In this document: positions 56,165 to 64,000 of the stretch, piece after piece
Layout: each line of letters opens with the position of its first letter
How positions within the stretch are numbered: the first letter of the stretch is position 1
Assembly (NCBI GenBank): GCA_945883615.1
Contig: CAMCYB010000003.1
Span: forward strand, 4,132-68,131
Origin: Bordetella parapertussis
GTDB lineage: Bacteria > Pseudomonadota > Gammaproteobacteria > Burkholderiales > Burkholderiaceae_B
Direction of reading: 5' to 3'
Length of the DNA: 64,000 bases
Notes under the pieces: model-generated
What the model was told of the DNA's origin: nothing
The model's input: only the letters and a program-made list of their open reading frames with translations
The model's database searches: none
Program-made: the position numbers and the translations under genes

Positions 56165-57430
56165 TTACGAGCCATCTTGGTGCAAAAAAAGAGACTGTAA
56201 AGAATTTAGGAATCGCCAACCGATGGGGGTAGCGACCAAGCGATCACGACGCATATCGAGCAAGGCTTGCTCGCGCGCCTTAGCAAGGGTGGGCAAAATT
56301 AAACGCAAGGGCTGACCCGTACGTTCCTCATATAGACTAGCCGCGACACCCTCTTTTAGTCTTAAGGCATTCAACATAAATTCAAAGGGCAAATCCTTTT
56401 CAGTTAAGGTGTTTCGCGTTGCCCAATGACTGCCGTCACGTTTGATCGCGCATGACATCCATTGCTCGGGGTTTTTTAAACCCGCCAACCTTTCAATTCG
56501 TTCAGGAGAAGAAATTTTGCTGTGTGCACCGGGGCCAATGCCCAAATAATCACCAAATGTCCAATAATTGATATTGTGTTGCGAACGAGCCTGATTTTTT
56601 GCATACGCTGACACCTCATAACGATCAAAACCGGCTGCTTGGGTTTGAGTTTGAATCAAATCTTCCATGTCAGCTAAATAATCATCATCGGGTAACACAG
56701 GTGGGTATTTTGCAAAGACAGTGTTGGGTTCGAGGGTTAGCTGATACAAAGACAAGTGCTCTGTATTAAAAGCAATGGCTTGCGCTAAGTCGTCTGCACA
56801 CTGCGCTAAAGTTTGGTTAGGCAAACCATACATCAAGTCTAAATTTACACGCTTAACGGCAGCCTGTGCCATAACAATGGCAGCACGTGCTTGATCACTG
56901 CTATGAACACGCCCAAGCGCTTTAAGATGGGTATCGTTAAACGATTGAATACCTAACGAAATTCGACTGATTCCGCTTTGTGCATAATCTTTAAAGCGCT
57001 GTGCTTCTGCTGCACCGGGGTTGGCTTCTAGAGTGATTTCAGCATCGGGCCAGATCGGTAAATAAGCACGAATCATGGCCAATAAACGGTCTACCGCTTC
57101 AGATGACAACAAACTAGGGGTACCGCCACCTATAAAAACAGCGTGAATTTGACGACCCCAAATCAATGGCAAACCCTGCTCTAAGTCTGCCGCTAAAGCG
57201 TCGAGGTATGCCTCTTCTGGAATAATATCGGGTGCCCGATGAGAATTAAAATCACAATAAGGGCACTTACGCACGCACCACGGCACATGAATGTAAAGTG
57301 TTAAAGGGGGCATGGCAGATAAACCCGAGGCACCCAATCTATTTTTCAACGATGAGGCAACTGCTAGATCGCTTGCAGCCACACCAAATGAGGCTTCTGG
57401 CATGATAGGAATAGTGCGACGAGTAGTCAT
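56165..57430 (-). CDS. hemW: Radical SAM haem chaperone HemW
   Basis: HemW (formerly HemN-like) is a radical SAM protein that transfers haem to respiratory enzymes. The 421-residue protein has the [4Fe-4S] motif C52-x3-C56-x2-C59 in HVPWCVRKCPYCDFNSH, FIGGGTPSLLS and GIQSFNDTHLKALGRVH. It lacks the extra features of true HemN. About 40 residues before MPPLTLYIHV are unusual, and the ATG at 57313 may be the real start. It overlaps rdgB by 4 bases. Confidence 0.93.
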   Translation of the reverse strand: MTTRRTIPIMPEASFGVAASDLAVASSLKNRLGASGLSAMPPLTLYIHVPWCVRKCPYCDFNSHRAPDIIPEEAYLDALAADLEQGLPLIWGRQIHAVFIGGGTPSLLSSEAVDRLLAMIRAYLPIWPDAEITLEANPGAAEAQRFKDYAQSGISRISLGIQSFNDTHLKALGRVHSSDQARAAIVMAQAAVKRVNLDLMYGLPNQTLAQCADDLAQAIAFNTEHLSLYQLTLEPNTVFAKYPPVLPDDDYLADMEDLIQTQTQAAGFDRYEVSAYAKNQARSQHNINYWTFGDYLGIGPGAHSKISSPERIERLAGLKNPEQWMSCAIKRDGSHWATRNTLTEKDLPFEFMLNALRLKEGVAASLYEERTGQPLRLILPTLAKAREQALLDMRRDRLVATPIGWRFLNSLQSLFLHQDGS

Positions 57431-58071
57431 GTTGTCAAAATAGAAGCGGTAGATGGGGGGGGTAGAGAGCCACGAACCATCAACTCGTCAATGAGTAATG
57501 ATGTGGCCTGAGCGCGATGACTGTAACGATTTTTTTCTTCTGGCGTTATAGTGGCCGCCGTTTTAAATAACGTTGGTATGTAAAAATGTGGGTCATAACC
57601 AAAGCCATAATGACCTTGAGCGGTATCAACGATCTGCCCAGCCCAAGTCGATTGAGCAATGATGGGTAGTGGGTCATCGGGGTGTTCGACCCAAACTAAA
57701 CATGCGACAAACCAAGCCCGTCGATCATTTTGATTAACAAGCGCATGAATAAGCTTTTGGTTATTGGCTGCATCGCGTTGAACTCGATCATCTAAAAAGA
57801 GCCCGGCATAGCGAGCAGATTGCACCCCAGGGGCGCCACCTAATGCCGCGACACACAAACCAGAGTCGTCTGCCAATGCGGGTCTGTTGGTTTGTTGACT
57901 GGCATGACGGGCTTTGGTTAAGGCGTTTTCAACAAAAGTTAGATGCGGTTCATCGGCTTCAGTCACACCCAAATCAGTTTGGGCGATCACTTTAAACCCA
58001 AGCGGAGCCAACAAATGCTCAAATTCTTTAACTTTACCTGCATTACCAGTAGCCAAGACCACTTCTTTCAT
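57427..58071 (-). CDS. rdgB: Non-canonical purine NTP pyrophosphatase
   Basis: RdgB hydrolyses dITP and XTP and keeps them out of DNA. The product (214 residues) opens VVLATGNAGKVKEFEHLLA, contains LTFVENALTKARHASQ and ADDSGLCVAALGGAPGVQSARYAG, and later GYDPHFYIP and SHRAQA. The ATG at 58071 has AAGGA seven bases before it; the longer frame reaching into the lysR gene is rejected. It is followed by hemW, a common pair (rdgB-hemW). Confidence 0.96.
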   Translation of the reverse strand: MKEVVLATGNAGKVKEFEHLLAPLGFKVIAQTDLGVTEADEPHLTFVENALTKARHASQQTNRPALADDSGLCVAALGGAPGVQSARYAGLFLDDRVQRDAANNQKLIHALVNQNDRRAWFVACLVWVEHPDDPLPIIAQSTWAGQIVDTAQGHYGFGYDPHFYIPTLFKTAATITPEEKNRYSHRAQATSLLIDELMVRGSLPPPSTASILTT

Positions 58072-58097
58072 GAAAATTCCTTCGTTATAACAATGTA

Positions 58098-59009
58098 TTA
58101 ATGTGTTGAGGCTTGACGTGCATCTTCTTGCATCATGTCTACCAAAGCACGGGCAAAATTGGGTAAGGCGTTTAGGTCGCGCACACAAATATAAAGCTGT
58201 CTTTCAGCCCAGCTGTCAGCAAGTTGAATCGTTTTAATTTTCATGGTTTGACTGTACCGTGCGGCAACCCGTTCAGGCACGACCCCTACCCCAACCCCCG
58301 CTTCAATCATGCGGCAAACCGAATCGAAACTGCCAACCTCGACCCTAAACTTAAAATTAACACCTAAATTATCTGCCGCCTGAGTCAAAAAAGCATGTAT
58401 AGCAGACCACTCTGATAAGCCAACGTATTCGTATGCCAGTGTGTCAACAAACGATACGTCAGTTACCTTAGCCAACGGGTGGTTAAGATCTGTAACAAGC
58501 ACTAAGCGGTCGCGACGGTAGGGTAAATATTCTATACCATGTGCTGCAGGTTGCCCCGCCACAATGCCCACGTCAGCATTCCCTTCAGCCACTGCTTTAA
58601 CCACTAGGTAGCTCAGTCTTTCACGAAGTTCAACGGTCACGTCTCGGTGTTTTGCTAAAAATTGAGCCAAAATATTGGGCATAAATTCGCTCATAGCCGT
58701 TGTATTTGCAAAAACTTTAATATGGCCCTTAATACCTCGGGTAAATTCCTGCAAATCACTTTGTAGGTGGTTGACTTGTTGAAGTACTTTACGGGCATGA
58801 CGCACAAAGGCTTCGCCTGAGGGCGTGAGGGTGACCCCCTGATTATTACGATCAAAAAGCCTTGTACCAAGATGATTCTCTAAGTTTTTGACACGATTGC
58901 TGGCAGCCGGTAGCGACAAGTGAGACTTTTCAGCGCCCCGCGTTAGGCTCTGTGCATCGCCAATATGAACAATGAGTCGTAAATCAACGAGGTCTAAGTG
59001 ACTAGCCAT
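58098..59009 (-). CDS. LysR-family transcriptional regulator
   Basis: The 303-residue protein has the LysR N-terminal helix-turn-helix (LSLPAASNRVKNLENHLGTRLF) and a ligand domain with GNADVGIVAGQPAAHGIEYL and CRMIEAGVGVGVVPERVA. It is divergent from the acyl-CoA dehydrogenase gene, the classical position for a LysR regulator controlling the neighbouring operon in response to a pathway metabolite. It also lies just before rdgB on the same strand. Confidence 0.92.
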   Translation of the reverse strand: MASHLDLVDLRLIVHIGDAQSLTRGAEKSHLSLPAASNRVKNLENHLGTRLFDRNNQGVTLTPSGEAFVRHARKVLQQVNHLQSDLQEFTRGIKGHIKVFANTTAMSEFMPNILAQFLAKHRDVTVELRERLSYLVVKAVAEGNADVGIVAGQPAAHGIEYLPYRRDRLVLVTDLNHPLAKVTDVSFVDTLAYEYVGLSEWSAIHAFLTQAADNLGVNFKFRVEVGSFDSVCRMIEAGVGVGVVPERVAARYSQTMKIKTIQLADSWAERQLYICVRDLNALPNFARALVDMMQEDARQASTH

Positions 59010-59102
59010 AAGTTTATGTAAATTTAAAGTCGGTCTTTGTTAAATAGAAATTGGCAAGTGACGTTCTCTGGTGCAAAGTATCAGTTAGCCAATCAACATA
59101 GT

Positions 59103-60272
59103 ATGACAATAATGACCACACATATTGAGCAATTTCAAGAGATTAGAGACGGTATTCGTAGCCTGTGCGCCCAATTTCCTGATGAATATTTTAGAAAAGT
59201 TGACGAAGCACGTGGTTACCCTGAAGAATTTGTTAAAGCCCTTACCGATGCAGGCTGGATGGCCGCACTGATTCCTCAAGAATACGGTGGCTCAGGCTTA
59301 AGTTTGACAGAAGCCTCTGTCATTATGGAAGAAATCAACCGTTGCGGTGGCAATTCTGGTGCTTGCCATGGTCAGATGTACAACATGGGCACTTTATTGC
59401 GGCACGGTTCAAAAGAGCAAAAAGACTTGTATTTGCCCCGTATTGCCAGAGGCGAGCTACGTTTACAGTCTATGGGTGTGACTGAACCCACCACGGGCAC
59501 AGACACCACACGCATTAAAACCACAGCCGTTAAGCAAGGTGACAAATACGTCATTAACGGTCAAAAAGTATGGATCTCTCGCGTACAGCATTCCGATTTA
59601 ATGATTTTGTTGGCTCGTACAACGCCTCTCGACCAGGTCACACGCAAAAGTGATGGCATGTCAATTTTTATCGTTGATCTGCATCATGCAGTCAAGCATG
59701 GCATGACGGTTCGCCCCATTTTAAATATGGTGAACCACGAAACCAACGAACTATTTTTTGATAACTTAGAAATTCCAGCTGAAAACCTGATTGGCGAAGA
59801 AGGTAAAGGCTTTCGTTACATTTTAGATGGCTTAAATGCCGAACGCGCTTTGATTGCAGCTGAGTGTATTGGTGATGGCTATTGGTTCATTGACCGTGTG
59901 AGCAAATATGTAAAAGAGCGTGTGGTGTTTGGTCGCCCCATCGGGCAAAACCAAGGCGTTCAATTTCCCATTGCACGAGCATATGTAAATATTGAAGCAG
60001 CGAGCTTAATGCGCTATGAAGCATGCCGTTTATTTGACGAACAAAAACCCTGCGGTTCAGAGGCTAATATGGCTAAATTGTTAGCAGCTGACGCCTCATG
60101 GGAAGCAGCCAATGCTTGTTTACAGTTCCATGGGGGGTTTGGGTTTGCATGTGAATACGACATTGAACGCAAGTTTCGTGAAACGCGTTTGTATCAAGTC
60201 GCTCCCATATCGACCAATTTAATTTTGTCATATGTGGCTGAACACGTTTTGGGCTTACCACGGTCATTCTAA
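59103..60272 (+). CDS. Acyl-CoA dehydrogenase family protein
   Basis: The flavoenzyme (389 residues from the ATG at 59103) has LIPQEYGGSGLSLTEASVIM, MGVTEPTTGTDTTRIKTTA (FAD/substrate signature), GLNAERALIAAECIG, and CLQFHGGFGFACEYDIERKF, with Glu in the usual catalytic region. It should oxidise an acyl-CoA and pass electrons to ETF. Starts at 59037 (TTG), 59103 and 59112 are possible, none with a strong ribosome binding site. MmgE/PrpD follows after 17 bases. Confidence 0.92.
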   Translation: MTIMTTHIEQFQEIRDGIRSLCAQFPDEYFRKVDEARGYPEEFVKALTDAGWMAALIPQEYGGSGLSLTEASVIMEEINRCGGNSGACHGQMYNMGTLLRHGSKEQKDLYLPRIARGELRLQSMGVTEPTTGTDTTRIKTTAVKQGDKYVINGQKVWISRVQHSDLMILLARTTPLDQVTRKSDGMSIFIVDLHHAVKHGMTVRPILNMVNHETNELFFDNLEIPAENLIGEEGKGFRYILDGLNAERALIAAECIGDGYWFIDRVSKYVKERVVFGRPIGQNQGVQFPIARAYVNIEAASLMRYEACRLFDEQKPCGSEANMAKLLAADASWEAANACLQFHGGFGFACEYDIERKFRETRLYQVAPISTNLILSYVAEHVLGLPRSF

Positions 60273-60289
60273 TTAACAAGGTCGGTTTT

Positions 60290-61669
60290 ATGCAAAGCCC
60301 AACACAAGCGCTGGCAACATTTGCCGCAAATTTGAAGTTCACAGACCTGCCAGTCGAGGTTGTGAATCGTTGTGAAGACCTTTTTCTCGACACATTTGGT
60401 TCAATTTTTGCGGGCTCTCAAACGCCACCGAGTTTGGCCATGGCCAACTTCGCTCAAATAATGGGGCCTGTTGCTGGCACAGCTGAAGACTTTGTTCGCC
60501 AAACGACCACTTCCCCATATTTTGCAGCAATGAGCAATGCTGGCGCAGCCCATATTGTTGAGCAAGACGATGTGCATAATGGTGCCGTCTTTCACCCTGC
60601 CGCAGTGGTTTTTCCACCCGCGTTAGCGGTCGCGCAATCGATTGGTGCCTCGGGTCAAGATCTGATTACAGCCTGTGTAGCCGGTTATGAAGTGGGTATT
60701 CGGGCTGGGGAATTTTTAGGGCGTACACATTACAAAATTTTTCACACCACGGCGACCGTCGGTACGTTCGCCAGCGCCGCGGCAGTGGGTCATTTATTAA
60801 AACTAACCCCTGCACAAATGCGGAATGCTTTCGGCTCTGCTGGCACCACAGCCGCCGGTTTATGGGAGTTTTTACGTGATGCGGCTGATTCAAAACCGCT
60901 TCACACTGCCCATGCATCGTGTGCAGGTATGCAAGCGGCTTATTTGGCTCAACAAGGCTTTACGGGCGCACAACATATATTTGAAGGCCCACAAGGCATC
61001 GGCGCAGCGATGTCAGACGATATTGACTTAAGCCGTTTGACTGATGGTTTGGGGCAACGATGGGCGTTAGTTGAAACATCATTTAAGTTTCATGCGGCCT
61101 GTCGCCATACTCACCCCGCAGCAGATGCTTTGGCTTTTGTCATGCAAACCCATGATCTAAAAGCAGAAGACATTGCAAGCGTAACCGCTAGAGTGCATCA
61201 ATCAGCTGTTGATGTATTAGGCCCTGTAACAGACCCCAAAACGGTTCACCAGTCAAAATTTTCAATGGGTCGCGTGTTGGGTTTAATTGCAATTAAAAAC
61301 ACCGCAGACTTAGTGAGTTTTGATTTGGCTTTACATGACCCCGCAATTATTGCGTTTGCGCAACGCGTCACCATGCAACTTGATGAGGAAGTTGAGCAGG
61401 CCTACCCTGCTCGTTGGCTAGGGCGCGTGACGGTTAAGACCAAAGACGGCCGAACACTCGAAGGTCGTGTTGACGAACCCAAGGGCGACCCAGGTAATAC
61501 CTTAAGTCGCCCTGAGATCGAAGCCAAAGTGCGTCGACTGGCAAACTATGGCTTGAAGAACATGACCCAAAACGAAATTGATCAAGGCATCACAGCCTTA
61601 ATTAAGACTGTTTGGTCATTACATCAACTAGACACGTTACCCTCATTTAGGTTCGGGGTTAAAGCCTAA
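60290..61669 (+). CDS. MmgE/PrpD family protein
   Basis: The 459-residue protein belongs to the family of 2-methylcitrate dehydratase (PrpD), cis-aconitate decarboxylase and MmgE: DLFLDTFGSIFAGSQTPP, EQDDVHNGAVFHPAAVVFPPALA, GYEVGIRAGEFLG and FKFHAACRHTHPAADAL are family landmarks. Its partners prpB and prpC are not nearby, so another hydroxy-acid substrate is likely. It is the second gene of the LysR-controlled pair. Confidence 0.92.
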   Translation: MQSPTQALATFAANLKFTDLPVEVVNRCEDLFLDTFGSIFAGSQTPPSLAMANFAQIMGPVAGTAEDFVRQTTTSPYFAAMSNAGAAHIVEQDDVHNGAVFHPAAVVFPPALAVAQSIGASGQDLITACVAGYEVGIRAGEFLGRTHYKIFHTTATVGTFASAAAVGHLLKLTPAQMRNAFGSAGTTAAGLWEFLRDAADSKPLHTAHASCAGMQAAYLAQQGFTGAQHIFEGPQGIGAAMSDDIDLSRLTDGLGQRWALVETSFKFHAACRHTHPAADALAFVMQTHDLKAEDIASVTARVHQSAVDVLGPVTDPKTVHQSKFSMGRVLGLIAIKNTADLVSFDLALHDPAIIAFAQRVTMQLDEEVEQAYPARWLGRVTVKTKDGRTLEGRVDEPKGDPGNTLSRPEIEAKVRRLANYGLKNMTQNEIDQGITALIKTVWSLHQLDTLPSFRFGVKA

Positions 61670-61677
61670 GGTGTTAA

Positions 61678-61728
61678 AGCTTAATGTACTACAGCTTAAA
61701 GTTTTAGCTTAAAGTTTCAGCTTAATGT
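61678..61728. repeat. Four AGCTTAA(A/T)GT repeats at the rph 3' end
   Basis: AGCTTAATGT, AGCTTAAAGT, AGCTTAAAGT and AGCTTAATGT start at 61678, 61693, 61706 and 61719, with periods of 15, 13 and 13 bases. GTTAAAGC strings just before extend the pattern. The last copies encode the rph C-terminus and stop. Confidence 0.75.
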
Positions 61729-62491
61729 GTCGCGCTTGATGCGCTTGAACAATCAGTTCAGCAATTCCTTTTTGAGCCAAATCAAGCAAGTTGTCTAGGG
61801 CTTGACGATTAAACGTTTGACACTCAGCTGTGCCCTGCACTTCTACAAATTGGCCTGACCCCGTCATCACAATATTCATATCTGTGTCGCATTGTGAGTC
61901 TTCGTTGTAGTCTAGATCTAGCATGGGCGTGCCACCCACCACACCGACCGACACGGCCGCCACCGTATCAATGAGTGGGCTATGAGTCAGTTGGCCTTTT
62001 TCAATTAACTGATCAATCGCATCTGCTAAAGCCACCCAAGCGCCTGTAATACTGGCGCAACGCGTGCCCCCGTCAGCTTGAAGAACATCACAATCAATAT
62101 GTATGGTGCGCTCGCCCAGTGCCTCTAAGTTTGTCACTGCACGTAAGCTTCGACCAATTAAACGTTGTATTTCTTGGGTACGCCCCGACTGTTTGCCTTT
62201 AGCCGCTTCGCGGTCTGAGCGAGTATGCGTGGCGCGTGGCAGCATGCCATATTCAGCAGTGACCCAACCGCGCCCTTGACCTTTCATAAAAGGAGGCACT
62301 TTTTCAAGCACACTGGCCGTACATAAAACATGGGTATGACCCGCTTTAATTAATACCGCCCCTTCTGCATAGCGTGTGAATTGTCGCTCAAATGAAATGG
62401 GGCGCAAGGCATCAAATGCACGTTGATCATGACGCGCACTTAGAGTCGTTGATGCCACGTTGGCAGATAAGTTGGTAGTTTGATTTGACAC
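61709..62491 (-). CDS. rph: Ribonuclease PH
   Basis: RNase PH trims tRNA 3' ends by phosphorolysis. The product (260 residues from the GTG at 62491) has [58 protein letters not shown], and [20 protein letters not shown], all characteristic. The first 20 or so residues are extra relative to the usual 238. GTG at 62491 lies nine bases after AGGGG; a TTG at 62500 abuts that element and is less likely. It converges on the MmgE/PrpD gene. Confidence 0.96.
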   Translation of the reverse strand: MSNQTTNLSANVASTTLSARHDQRAFDALRPISFERQFTRYAEGAVLIKAGHTHVLCTASVLEKVPPFMKGQGRGWVTAEYGMLPRATHTRSDREAAKGKQSGRTQEIQRLIGRSLRAVTNLEALGERTIHIDCDVLQADGGTRCASITGAWVALADAIDQLIEKGQLTHSPLIDTVAAVSVGVVGGTPMLDLDYNEDSQCDTDMNIVMTGSGQFVEVQGTAECQTFNRQALDNLLDLAQKGIAELIVQAHQARHIKLKL

Positions 62492-62500
62492 GAAAGACAA

Positions 62501-62658
62501 CCCCTAAATTTTAAGTGATTTGAGCTAAAAAATATGATTCGCTGCGCCACAGTATACGCATTACCCTGTTTTATCGTCATACAAAATTAGGGCTTTACGT
62601 ATTTGCCAGCACCCAGAGTTAAAACACGCTAAAGTGAAATAACCTTTTAAAGGAAGTC
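62501..62658. other. rph/ggt divergent intergenic region
   Basis: The 158-base gap should hold promoters for both genes. I see no strong -35/-10 pair, dyad or repeat. AGGAAG at 62651-62656 is the ribosome binding site of the ggt gene. Confidence 0.5.
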
Positions 62659-62661
62659 TTG

Positions 62662-63873
62662 ATGACATCACTCAATATTAAGCCTTTGCTCAGCCCTATT
62701 CTAAAGAAAACGTCGCTTTACCTACTAGTGGTTATAAGTCTGCAACTGGGGTTTTACCCACTTGGCGTTGCTTCTCAACCGACCACAGCTAACGCTTTAC
62801 AAAATACCTCAGTTAAAAACGAAGCTGTTTTAAATTATGACCGCCTCAATCAAATTTTTCAGCCGGTTTATGGAACTGGCGGCATGGTGGCCAGCGATCA
62901 GGCTTTGGCTTCAGCAGTCGGTGCTGACATATTAAGGCAAGGTGGCAACGCAATTGATGCGGCTGTTGCAACAGGTTTTGCACTGGCCGTTGTGTTGCCC
63001 TATGCGGGCAATTTAGGCGGTGGCGGTTTTATGATGATTCATCGTCAACAACCCCTGACAACGACAGCCATTGATTTTAGGGAAGTCGCGCCAAGCGGGG
63101 CCTCACGCGACATGTTTTTAGACGCACAAGGTCAAGTGATTAAAAATATGTCAACCCAAAGTGTGGCGTCTGTTGGGGTGCCTGGCTCGGTTGCTGGTTT
63201 ATTAATGGCGCTGAACCAATATGGCACGTTAAATCAAAAAGTGGTGCTTGAGCCTGCCATATTGTTAGCGCGCGACGGGTTTACGGTTTCACATGAGTTG
63301 GCCGATATGCTGGCTTCACATCGAAATCATTTAGGTAAATCGACAGCCAGTCGTCAAGTTTTCTTTGTGAAGCGTGATGATACCGTCACTTGTGACATTC
63401 AAGTGTGCCCGCTCGAAGCACTTAAAACCTTGTCTGCCGGTGACAAACTGATTCAAACTGACTTAGCCCAAACCTTAGAGCGCATTGCACAGCAGGGTCG
63501 ACAGGGCTTTTACGAAGGCACTGTGGCCGAGTCAATATTAAAAACACTCAATACGCTAAGTAACGATACACAACAACATATCAGTAACCAACCATTACAA
63601 AATCGAAGCCAGCCGTTGTTTAGTGCAACTGATTTAACTAACTATCAACCCCGTGAAAGACAACCGATCTGGGGAAATTATCGGGGCGTTTCGATCGCGA
63701 GTATGCCACCACCCAGCTCAGGTGGCATACATCTTGTACAAATGTTGAACATGCTTGAAACTTTTCCGCTTTCTCAAAGCAGTTGGGGTAGCGCACAAAC
63801 GATTCACGATTTAGCCCAAGTAGCTCGACTTTCTTATGCTGATCGGGCAGAGTTGAATCGCCCCGGGTTTTGA
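62662..63873 (+). pseudogene. ggt: Gamma-glutamyltransferase, truncated by an IS element
   Basis: GGT cleaves glutathione and other gamma-glutamyl compounds in the periplasm. The reading frame has an N-terminal signal-like helix, then GGMVASDQALASAVGADILRQGGNAIDAAVATGFALAVVLP and NLGGGGFMMIH, SVGVPGSVAGLLMALN and PPPSSGGIHLVQMLNML, in normal family order. It breaks off after SYADRAE, about 400 residues in, before the catalytic Thr of the TTHxS motif that normally starts the small subunit. The last codons (to TGA at 63871) come from the IS end. AGGAAG precedes the ATG at 62662. The rest of the gene would lie beyond the element, outside the window. Confidence 0.88.
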
Positions 63874-64000
63874 GGAGGCATTATTTTCTGAGAGAATATT
63901 GTCATGAAAAAATCAAATACCTTTTCCCCCGAAGTCCGTGAGCGTGCTGTGCGAATGGTGCAAGAACATCGGGATGAATACCCATCGCTTTGGGCAACCT
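63854..64000 (+). mobile_element. IS3-family insertion sequence, left end, partial
   Basis: The ggt frame loses family similarity at about 63854, where TGAATCGCCCCGGGTTTTGA begins. IS3-family elements typically start with TG, and 50 bases later an OrfA-type transposase gene begins. The right end, target duplication and exact boundary lie outside the window or cannot be checked here. Confidence 0.8.
63904..64000 (+). CDS. IS3-family transposase OrfA, partial
   Basis: From the ATG at 63904, with GAGAG upstream, the frame reads [20 protein letters not shown] and continues [12 protein letters not shown] to the window end. This is the N-terminal helix-turn-helix region of IS3-group OrfA proteins, which bind the element ends. 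OrfB, expected in the next frame by -1 frameshifting, is not in the window. Confidence 0.9.
   Translation, partial: MKKSNTFSPEVRERAVRMVQEHRDEYPSLWAT

Noticed and set aside
56148-56184. TGCACCA...TTGGTGCA as a hemW terminator
   Set aside because: The arms could pair, but in the hemW direction the right arm is followed by AAAATAAAC, not T residues, so it does not look like an intrinsic terminator.
1-64000. CRISPR arrays, tRNA and rRNA genes, prophage
   Set aside because: No evenly spaced long direct repeats with unique spacers, no cloverleaf-like segments and no phage structural genes were found on reading through; the only mobile DNA seen is the IS end at the right edge.

Overview
The window reads as chromosome of a betaproteobacterium of the order Burkholderiales, most like the Alcaligenaceae (the Bordetella/Advenella side). 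The main argument is gene order: map-glnD facing rpsB-tsf-pyrH-frr-uppS-cdsA-dxr-rseP-bamA-skp-lpxD-fabZ-lpxA-lpxB-rnhB-trmH, then ppsR/ppsA, smpB and ratA-rnfH. Base composition is moderate (by eye near 45-50% GC), low for that family, so a small-genome or aquatic lineage is possible; the genus cannot be named from sequence alone. Genes are densely packed, many starts overlap the preceding stop by 4 bases, and no tRNA, rRNA or CRISPR array was seen.

Layout. 1-1.4 kb: a drug/metabolite transporter and an NRDE-family protein cut by the window edge. 1.4-5.6 kb: folC, a SPOR protein, cvpA and purF. 5.5-9.5 kb, minus strand: map, glnD, dsbB. 9.6-25.3 kb: a long plus-strand run for translation (S2, EF-Ts, ribosome recycling), UMP kinase, isoprenoid and phospholipid precursors, outer membrane assembly (RseP, BamA, Skp) and lipid A synthesis. 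25.3-28.8 kb: the PEP synthase regulator and PEP synthase, divergent, around an intergenic region with a 10-bp periodic repeat. 28.8-36.7 kb: smpB, ratA-rnfH, an enoyl-CoA hydratase-like gene, ygfZ, and mltG-tmk-holB-tatD-ankyrin. 36.7-41.1 kb: an RsiV-like lipoprotein, glutathione peroxidase, photolyase, an exported peroxiredoxin, an unknown secreted protein and a monooxygenase-fold protein. 41.2-48.1 kb, minus strand: ridA-recG-oxyR-dps-ubiA-proC and a tartrate/malate dehydrogenase-like gene. 48.2-51.8 kb: an iron(III) ABC transporter behind a Fur-like box. 51.8-58.1 kb, minus strand: rdgB-hemW, then glnA-ntrB-ntrC with a sigma-54 promoter and NtrC-like sites upstream of glnA. 58.1-61.7 kb: a LysR regulator divergent from acyl-CoA dehydrogenase and MmgE/PrpD genes. 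61.7-64 kb: rph and a gamma-glutamyltransferase gene broken by an IS3-family element that runs off the right edge.

Functional themes are cell-envelope building, nitrogen control (glnD, glnA, ntrB, ntrC all present), peroxide defence (oxyR, dps, gpx, peroxiredoxin) and iron uptake. This is mostly conserved core genome. I did not find a convincing new multi-gene system. The points most worth a second look are non-coding: the glnA control region, the 10-bp repeat before ppsA, a long dyad before ridA, and the IS junction in ggt.
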